From Bacillota bacterium (GTDB lineage Bacteria > Bacillota > Clostridia > Lachnospirales > Lachnospiraceae), in assembly GCA_023424995.1 (NCBI GenBank), contig JAFADH010000001.1:1-10039 (forward strand): a stretch of DNA of 10,039 bases, given 5' to 3'. Numbering within the stretch: position 1 is the stretch's first letter; each line of letters starts with the position of its first letter. This document shows positions 5,368 through 10,039 of the stretch, piece after piece. A program made the position numbers and the translations under genes. Below the pieces are notes generated by a model. It ran no database searches, had not been told where the DNA came from, and saw nothing but the letters and a program-made list of their open reading frames with translations.

Positions 5368-6335
5368 TACTCATTACCTCCTTGCACTAAGGAATCCAGA
5401 GGCAAGAGCTTCTGAACTCCGGAATCGCCGCTGTCGATGATTACCTTTAAAGACGGAAGCACATCTTCCATGGTCTCATAGAACATTCTCTTCTTGGTTA
5501 TCAGGGGATATTTGATATATTCCGCATACATCTCATTGAATTTAACAACCTCGGCATTGGCCTCATTAATACGCTTTGCTTTCGTGGATTCTGCTTCCTG
5601 CAGAATTTTATCCACCTGTGCATCGGCCTTGGGAAGCTCCTCGTTCTTATATTTGGTTGCATTATTAACTGCAGTATCTGCGCCCTGCTTGGCCGTCTCT
5701 ACCGATTTAAATGCTTCCATAACCTGATCTGTGGGAGGTTCCGCATCCTGGATCGTAATGTTGACAAGCATAAGTCCGATATCCTGCTGCTCCAGTTTAT
5801 GAAGAATGGCTTCCTTGATGTTGGACTGTATCTCATATTTGCCGGTGGTAATAACGCTGTCCACTTCATAACTGCCCACAACCGTACGGATCACACTCTG
5901 CGCAACATTTTTTAAGATGATCACCGGTTCATCAGAGGAATAAAGATATTTTACCGGATCGGATACCTTATACTCTACGAAGAAATCAATATTTACAAAG
6001 TTAAAATCCTTGGTAATCATCATGGATTCCGACTCTATCTGTGTATTTGAACCCGTATCATATCCGATGGCAAAGCCCTGGATGGTGGTATTCACCATTT
6101 GGACCTTCTGAATAATGGGGATTTTAAAATGCAAACCTGCCGTGCCGACTGTCTTTGCCGTACCAAAGGTAGTTACCACTGCCTGCTCCTGCTCCTTAAT
6201 GGTATAAAAGGAACCAAACACAAAGATACCAACGATGACAACGATCACCAATAACAGAATAAACCTGCTTATTTTCTTGACAACACTGCCAAAATTATTC
6301 CCTCCCGGGAAATCATAAATTTTTTTGTCTGACAT
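5367..6335 (-). CDS. HflK-like SPFH/prohibitin membrane protein (322 aa)
   Basis: This is the partner of HflC. It has a short cytoplasmic N-terminus (KKIYDFPGGNNFGSVVKK), one membrane helix at about 24-46, and an SPFH domain at about 44-205 starting with TIKEQEQAVVTTFGTA. The HflK hallmark AEPPTDQVMEAFKSVETAKQ follows at 198-217, then a charged, Ala/Glu/Lys-rich coiled-coil region (to about 265), and TKKRMFYETMEDVLPSLKVI at 280-299. The E. coli-type Gly-rich N-terminal extension is much reduced (GGNN), as is usual in Firmicutes. It starts at the ATG at 6333-6335 with GAGGGCAGGG just upstream. It is the first gene of the hflK-hflC pair and is separated from proA by 174 bases containing a possible promoter. 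Confidence 0.92.
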   Translation of the reverse strand: MSDKKIYDFPGGNNFGSVVKKISRFILLLVIVVIVGIFVFGSFYTIKEQEQAVVTTFGTAKTVGTAGLHFKIPIIQKVQMVNTTIQGFAIGYDTGSNTQIESESMMITKDFNFVNIDFFVEYKVSDPVKYLYSSDEPVIILKNVAQSVIRTVVGSYEVDSVITTGKYEIQSNIKEAILHKLEQQDIGLMLVNITIQDAEPPTDQVMEAFKSVETAKQGADTAVNNATKYKNEELPKADAQVDKILQEAESTKAKRINEANAEVVKFNEMYAEYIKYPLITKKRMFYETMEDVLPSLKVIIDSGDSGVQKLLPLDSLVQGGNE

Positions 6336-6399
6336 ACCCTGCCCTCTTTCATAAAAATTTTAATATGTGCCGATTACGTAATGCAGAAATTGATCTGCT

Positions 6400-6427
6400 T
6401 ATATAAACATAAATGCATCGCCCTCAA
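6400..6427 (-). promoter_or_regulatory. Possible promoter for hflK-hflC
   Basis: On the minus strand TTGAGG (6422-6427) is followed by 16 bases and TATATA (6400-6405). The -10 box is good and the -35 box is fair. It lies about 65 bases upstream of the hflK start, in an AT-rich gap where no terminator for proA is evident, so read-through from proA also remains possible. Confidence 0.35.
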
Positions 6428-6509
6428 TTCATGTAATGCTTACCTATAGTATCAGGTTATTAATTTGGGATAGTCCGGTAAAGGACCTGTCATATTCGTA
6501 CGAAAACAG

Positions 6510-7754
6510 CTACCTGATTTGTCCGTTACCGAATACAATATATTTGGTTGTGGTAAGCTCCTTCAAACCCATCGGTCCTCTGGCATGAAGCTTCTGGGTA
6601 CTGATACCGATCTCCGCCCCGAAGCCGAACTCATAGCCGTCCGTAAAGCGGGTGGAGGCATTCACATATACGGCAGCGGAATCAATCTCATTCAGGAACT
6701 TCATGGCATGGTCATAATCCCTGGTAATAATGGCTTCGGAATGATGGGTGCTGTAGTGATTGATATGTTCGATGGCTGCTTCGATACTGTCCACAACCTT
6801 CAGGGATATGATCTTATCCAGATACTCTGCCCCGTAATCTTCTTCTGTTGCCGGTACACATCCCTCGCAGATTCCAAGGCCGATCTCATCCGCACGTATC
6901 TCGATCTCCTTCTTATGAAGCCTTTCATATATCAGGGGAATGAATTCCCTGCTGACCTTCCCGTGAATCACCAGGGATTCGCAGGCATTACAGACCCCCA
7001 GCCGCTGCGTCTTCGCATTATCGATAATATCAAGCGCCATATCGAAATCGGCATATTCATCCACATAGATGTGGCAGTTGCCTGTTCCTGTCTCAATCAC
7101 AGGGATCGTGCTGTTCTCCAGCACTGTCTTGATCAGTCCTGCGCCTCCGCGGGGAATCAGGACATCCACATACGCATTCAGGCGCATGAAATCTCTGGCT
7201 GTTTCCCTGGAAGTATCCTCAATCAATTGCAGAGAATCCTCATTGCAGCCGGCATTCTTAAGGCCATGTCTCAGAGCTTTCACAATCGCCAGATTACTTC
7301 GGATGGCATCGCTTCCTCCCCGAAGGATTACTGCATTGCCGGCCTTAAAGCACAGACCGAAGGCATCGGCAGTCACATTGGGCCGTGATTCATAGATAAT
7401 TCCGATTACACCTAAGGGCACCACTTTTTTACCTATGGTTAATCCGTTGGGGCGAACCGTCATGGAGAGAACTTCTCCGATAGGGTCCGGCAGGGCACAG
7501 ATCTGGAGCAATCCGTCAGACATGGCTTTGATACGTTCCGGAGTCAATTTTAACCGGTCGACCATTGAGCTCTTTACTCCGTTATTGACTGCCGCCTGAA
7601 CATCATTCTCATTGGCGGCCAATATCTCATTCTGAGCATCCAGAAGTGATTTTGCACATGCCGTCAGAGCAAGATTCTTATCCTCTTGAAGTAATAAATT
7701 CAAGGCGGAAGCCGCCTTCCTTGCATTAGTGCCTAATTGTGTTAAATATTCCAT
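6510..7754 (-). CDS. proA: Gamma-glutamyl phosphate reductase (414 aa)
   Basis: ProA performs the second step of proline synthesis: NADPH-dependent reduction of glutamyl-5-phosphate to glutamate-5-semialdehyde, in the cytoplasm. The length is normal for the family. It has the aldehyde-dehydrogenase fold with VPLGVIGIIYESRPNVTADA at 112-131, AVILRGGSDA at 141-150, and the catalytic cysteine in GVCNACES (C255). The ProA signature INHYSTHHSEAIITRDY, then DSAAVYVNASTRFTDGYEFG, spans 331-377. The ATG at 7752-7754 has AAAGG upstream. ProB, its pathway partner, lies about 1.2 kb upstream, with a DUF896 gene and a 5-formyltetrahydrofolate cyclo-ligase between. A 293-base gap with a possible promoter precedes proA, so it may be expressed partly on its own. 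Confidence 0.97.
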   Translation of the reverse strand: MEYLTQLGTNARKAASALNLLLQEDKNLALTACAKSLLDAQNEILAANENDVQAAVNNGVKSSMVDRLKLTPERIKAMSDGLLQICALPDPIGEVLSMTVRPNGLTIGKKVVPLGVIGIIYESRPNVTADAFGLCFKAGNAVILRGGSDAIRSNLAIVKALRHGLKNAGCNEDSLQLIEDTSRETARDFMRLNAYVDVLIPRGGAGLIKTVLENSTIPVIETGTGNCHIYVDEYADFDMALDIIDNAKTQRLGVCNACESLVIHGKVSREFIPLIYERLHKKEIEIRADEIGLGICEGCVPATEEDYGAEYLDKIISLKVVDSIEAAIEHINHYSTHHSEAIITRDYDHAMKFLNEIDSAAVYVNASTRFTDGYEFGFGAEIGISTQKLHARGPMGLKELTTTKYIVFGNGQIR

Positions 7755-8047
7755 TTTACCGCGCCTTTCTTCAGAACCTGCTTATCTGATCATGCAACCA
7801 ACAGCCTGTTCCTTACATAATCCGGGCCATGCATCTTCATAATCAGCGTCACATATATTGATATACCATGTTCTTATTTTACTATATGAAAATGCCGGAA
7901 GCAAAATTCTGTTAATATTATTTATAACACATATGGCTTCTATAAACATTAACAATAGATTAATTTTTCATTATTAATTTATATTGTATAAGCGGATACA
8001 ATCTGCAGTAACGGCCAGGCACTGCAGATAAGGTGATGCCATAAGCA
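7755..8047. other. 293-base gap upstream of proA
   Basis: No ORF is credible here. Next to the cyclo-ligase stop are three packed hairpins (7983 to 8050), the middle is very AT-rich, and a candidate promoter lies at 7876-7904. That leaves an untranslated leader of roughly 115 bases before proA. I found no T-box consensus that would point to proline-tRNA control. Confidence 0.5.
7876..7904 (-). promoter_or_regulatory. Possible promoter for proA
   Basis: On the minus strand TTGCTT (7899-7904) is followed by 17 bases and TAAAAT (7876-7881). The -10 box differs from consensus at one position; the -35 box keeps only the TTG. It sits downstream of the hairpin cluster that may end the proB transcript. 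Confidence 0.35.
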
Positions 8048-8050
8048 TCA
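7983..8050 (-). terminator. Three adjacent hairpins after the cyclo-ligase gene
   Basis: In transcription order (minus strand): GATGC/GCATC with loop TTATG, overlapping the cyclo-ligase stop (about 8034-8050); ATCTGCAGT/ACTGCAGAT (8001-8009 with 8021-8029); and ATTGTAT/ATACAAT (7983-7989 with 7996-8002). The last two share a few bases and so may be alternatives. None is followed by a proper U-run, so intrinsic termination is uncertain. They could stabilise the mRNA end or attenuate read-through into proA. Confidence 0.4.
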
Positions 8051-8659
8051 TCTTCCGGTATCCTGTAAAACATGAATTATCTGATACGGTGTAATGATCA
8101 GGTCTGCCTTCACGTCATATTTATCATTTGGAATTGACTCCATAATCTGAAAATCATAGGCAAGTGCTATTTTATAGAAATTACCGGGCGGATGGGAAGA
8201 AAAATATCTGTCATAATATCCCGCTCCGTATCCGATACGGTTGCCGGCCGGATCAAATGCCAGACCCGGCAGGAGCATCACGGCATAGCCCGCTTCAATA
8301 TGTCCGGACCCGGCGAATTGTGACAGTATGAATCTCCCTGCGGAATTAGCCGGAGGCTCCGGAACTCCGAATTTGCCAGGTATTAAGCTGCCGGGATCAG
8401 ACAGTTCATAGAATTCCATCACCCCGCTCTCCGCTCTTGGGACATATACCTTTTTACCCGTATTCAGTGCTCTGTCTATAACCTGATGAGTATCCACCTC
8501 TGTTTGAAAGGAAACAAAGGTGAAAAGCATCTGACAATTCTTATATACCTCCAGATTAAACAGCTTCTCCCGGACTTCACCGCTTTGCCGCATCCGTTCT
8601 TCGACGGTCAGATTATTTCTCTGTTCCTTTATACATTTTCGGATCTTCTCCTTGGTCAT
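8048..8659 (-). CDS. 5-formyltetrahydrofolate cyclo-ligase (203 aa)
   Basis: The enzyme converts 5-formyltetrahydrofolate to 5,10-methenyltetrahydrofolate using ATP, returning the stored folate form to the one-carbon pool. The family hallmark is plain: LLPGLAFDPAGNRIGYGAGYYDRYF at about 129-153, the nucleotide-binding segment near the C-terminal half. The N-terminus carries the basic helix TKEKIRKCIKEQRNNL. VSFQTEVDTHQVI (49-61) and KKVYVPRAES (69-78) are the usual folate-side blocks. Length is normal. The ATG at 8657-8659 lies 10 bases after the DUF896 stop; the ribosome-binding site (GAGCTGAGATG) is weak, so translation is probably coupled to the upstream gene. Position between proB and proA suggests co-transcription with proB, not a shared pathway. 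Confidence 0.92.
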   Translation of the reverse strand: MTKEKIRKCIKEQRNNLTVEERMRQSGEVREKLFNLEVYKNCQMLFTFVSFQTEVDTHQVIDRALNTGKKVYVPRAESGVMEFYELSDPGSLIPGKFGVPEPPANSAGRFILSQFAGSGHIEAGYAVMLLPGLAFDPAGNRIGYGAGYYDRYFSSHPPGNFYKIALAYDFQIMESIPNDKYDVKADLIITPYQIIHVLQDTGR

Positions 8660-8669
8660 ACATCTCAGC

Positions 8670-8882
8670 TCATTTCTTTTTCTTATAATCCGAAGCCTTT
8701 ATAACGGTGCCGTCGGCTTCTACGAAGGAGATATTATTGAGGGTCCCCCGCAGGTTTTGCCGGAATGCCGCTACGTATTCGGTACGGAGCCGTACCTGTT
8801 CCGCTTTTTCTTCTTCTGTTAACCCTTCCTTCAGGGATTTATGGTACAACTCATTGATTCTGTTAATTCTGCTTTCTGCCAT
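8670..8882 (-). CDS. UPF0291/DUF896 family protein, YnzC-like (70 aa)
   Basis: This is a small cytoplasmic protein of the YnzC type, of unknown biochemical function. It has a helical hairpin with the conserved opening INRINELYHKSLKEGLTEEE (residues 6-25) followed by EQVRLRTEYVAAFRQNLRGTLNNI (28-51), and a basic tail SDYKKKK. The length matches the family (about 70-80 residues). The start ATG has AGGAAAGG upstream. The gene lies 51 bases after proB and 10 bases before the cyclo-ligase gene, so it is very likely part of the same transcript. In Bacillus the homologous gene is in the SOS-induced lexA neighbourhood; here the surroundings are metabolic and no LexA box was recognised. Confidence 0.9.
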   Translation of the reverse strand: MAESRINRINELYHKSLKEGLTEEEKAEQVRLRTEYVAAFRQNLRGTLNNISFVEADGTVIKASDYKKKK

Positions 8883-8933
8883 GTTATTGCCTTTCCTGTT
8901 AATGTGATATAGCCAACCTCCGGAGTTTCTTTA

Positions 8934-9788
8934 TTATCCCTGGTATTGTTTTGATATAATATAATCCATTATATCGAAATTATCCTTCTTATGGGCAGTG
9001 AATAAGGTGCCGGTCTCCCGGCCTTCCATTATGTGCGTGATATTACGAACCTTGTCTCCGTTGGTGATCACCATATCCGCACCGGAAGCCGTGGCTATCT
9101 TAGCCGCGGCCACCTTAGTCGCCATGCCGCCTGTGCCCACATCACTGGCGGATTCCTTGGCCATAGCCGTCACCTCGTTAATATCCGTAACGATGGATAT
9201 CAGCTGTGCCTCCTGATTCTTATGAGGATCATCCGTGTACAGTCCTTCAATATCAGACAGTAAAATCAATAAATCTCCCTCTACCAAAGCAGTTACGATA
9301 GCAGACAGAGTATCATTATCACCAAAATCAAGATCCAGCTCCTCCGTGGACACGGTGTCATTCTCATTAACGATCGGTATGACCCCCATTTTAAACAGTT
9401 CCGCAAAGGTATTCTTCGCATTGGTCCTGCTTATATCATTGATCATTGTATATTTCGTCATTAAAATCTGTGCCGCAGTCTGGTTATATTCTGCAAACAG
9501 CTTCTGATACACCATCATGAGACTGGCTTGTCCCACCGCTGCACAGGCCTGCTTTACGGACCGCAGCTTTGGCCGTTCGGGCAGCCCCAGAGCTTTCCGG
9601 CCTACCGCAATGGCGCCGGAGGTAACCAATATAACATCCTTCCCCTGATTCCGGAGATCGGTTAAGATGCGAACTAATCTCTCCATCTTCTCCAGATTAA
9701 GACTTCCTGTCTCAGGATGGGTCAGGGAGGAGGAGCCGATCTTTACGACAATCCTCTTTTTATCTTTTAATTGTTCTCTTATCTCCAT
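8934..9788 (-). CDS. proB: Glutamate 5-kinase, short form without PUA domain (284 aa)
   Basis: ProB phosphorylates L-glutamate to glutamyl-5-phosphate, the first and normally proline-inhibited step of proline synthesis. The amino-acid-kinase fold is clear: RIVVKIGSSSLTHPETG at 12-28, ILVTSGAIAVGRKALGL at 53-69, VNENDTVSTEELDLDFGDND at 140-159 (glutamate pocket), LSDIEGLYTDDP at 177-188, and GTGGMATKVAAAKIATASG at 218-236. The protein ends after the kinase domain, without the C-terminal PUA domain of the E. coli enzyme. I choose the ATG at 9786-9788, nine bases after GGAGG; the upstream in-frame ATG would add a basic MIIHRRRNKN not expected in the family, and this region contains that ribosome-binding site. 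DUF896 and cyclo-ligase genes follow. Confidence 0.96.
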   Translation of the reverse strand: MEIREQLKDKKRIVVKIGSSSLTHPETGSLNLEKMERLVRILTDLRNQGKDVILVTSGAIAVGRKALGLPERPKLRSVKQACAAVGQASLMMVYQKLFAEYNQTAAQILMTKYTMINDISRTNAKNTFAELFKMGVIPIVNENDTVSTEELDLDFGDNDTLSAIVTALVEGDLLILLSDIEGLYTDDPHKNQEAQLISIVTDINEVTAMAKESASDVGTGGMATKVAAAKIATASGADMVITNGDKVRNITHIMEGRETGTLFTAHKKDNFDIMDYIISKQYQG

Positions 9789-9823
9789 ATTCTTGTTCCT
9801 CCGCCTGTGAATTATCATTCCTT

Positions 9824-9849
9824 CAGTTTATCTTTTTACAGTTTATCTT
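9824..9849. repeat. Direct repeat CAGTTTATCTT, two copies
   Basis: Two exact 11-base copies start at 9824 and 9839 (15-base period). The right-hand copy contains the proposed -10 box of the proB promoter. They could be a regulator site or a local duplication. Confidence 0.35.
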
Positions 9850-9868
9850 AACACACAATTACTGTCAT
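9840..9868 (-). promoter_or_regulatory. Possible promoter for the proB cluster
   Basis: On the minus strand ATGACA (9863-9868) is followed by 17 bases and TAAACT (9840-9845), about 50 bases upstream of the proB start codon. The -35 box matches consensus at five of six positions, the -10 at four. Confidence 0.4.
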
Positions 9869-9950
9869 ATACCGATTTGAACCAACAAAAAAGCTTATGA
9901 CACAACTTAAAACAGTGAGATTTTCTGTCTTCTTCATTTTATCCGGTTTA

Positions 9951-10039
9951 TTATAAATATTCAGGTCTGTATTTACCGGCAACAGCTTCAAATACCTTAA
10001 TACCGTCAATAGCTGCCGAGGTGATGCCTCCGGCGTAAC
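9951..10039 (-). CDS. C-terminal end of a probable FAD-dependent dehydrogenase (partial)
   Basis: Only the last 28 codons are in the window. They read YAGGITSAAIDGIKVFEAV, then AGKYRPEYL and TAA. The pattern 'GYAGGI-SAA-DG' followed by a helix is the conserved C-terminal FAD-contact segment of uncharacterised FAD-dependent dehydrogenases (COG2509-like flavoproteins), which are common next to housekeeping genes in Clostridia. The bulk of the gene, including the dinucleotide-binding motif, lies beyond the right edge, so the substrate and exact family are open. About 160 bases with no strong terminator separate it from proB, whose own promoter is proposed in that gap. Confidence 0.7.
   Translation of the reverse strand, partial: YAGGITSAAIDGIKVFEAVAGKYRPEYL

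Noticed and set aside
6519..7388. 289-codon plus-strand frame
   Set aside because: It is the antisense of proA, whose full conserved protein is on the other strand.
7755..7900. T-box or proline-responsive leader upstream of proA
   Set aside because: No T-box core sequence or specifier-like stem was recognised in the gap before proA or before proB.
9789..9818. Ten-residue N-terminal extension of ProB
   Set aside because: The added residues are basic and unlike the family; the GGAGG site is placed correctly for ATG 9788.
1..10039. CRISPR array, tRNA, rRNA or insertion sequence
   Set aside because: No regularly spaced repeats longer than 20 bases, no tRNA cloverleaf or TTCGA-type arm in context, and no transposase frame or terminal inverted repeats were found.

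Overview
The window looks like a piece of a low-to-moderate GC Firmicutes chromosome, most likely a clostridial or Lachnospiraceae-type anaerobe. This is inferred from the AT-rich intergenic regions, the strong Shine-Dalgarno sites, the YtrA-type GntR/ABC cassette, an UPF0291/DUF896 protein, and a short ProB without a PUA domain. Every convincing gene reads leftward (minus strand). No tRNA, rRNA, CRISPR array or insertion sequence was recognised.

Reading from the right edge in the direction of transcription: the last 28 codons of a probable FAD-dependent dehydrogenase; then proB, a small DUF896 protein and 5-formyltetrahydrofolate cyclo-ligase as a tight cluster; a 293-base gap with three packed hairpins and a possible promoter; then proA. 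ProB and ProA catalyse the first two steps of proline synthesis but are split here by two unrelated genes. Next come hflK and hflC, whose reading frames overlap by one base and which encode membrane-anchored SPFH proteins of the FtsH-modulator type. An M14 zinc carboxypeptidase follows, and its 3' end looks frameshifted. A bidirectional-looking terminator at about 3299-3338 closes this block.

The second block (3091 to 918) is a compact regulated cassette: a strong promoter with an overlapping inverted repeat, a YtrA-like GntR repressor starting at an internal TTG codon, an ABC ATPase, an ABC-2 type permease whose ATG overlaps the ATPase stop, and a 64-residue zinc-ribbon protein. The architecture is that of a self-regulated stress- or drug-responsive exporter of unknown substrate.

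The left 900 bases hold no convincing complete gene. They contain a run of inverted repeats and terminators (561-858), one of which displays a Shine-Dalgarno sequence in its loop on the minus strand, then AT-rich DNA with an operator-like palindrome. Finally there is a consensus leftward promoter (196-224) firing into a leader with an 18-bp tandem repeat; the gene it serves lies outside the window. Nothing here is clearly a new system. The best second looks are the decayed M14 3' end, the Shine-Dalgarno hairpin with its 21-codon ORF, and the orphan leader at the left edge.
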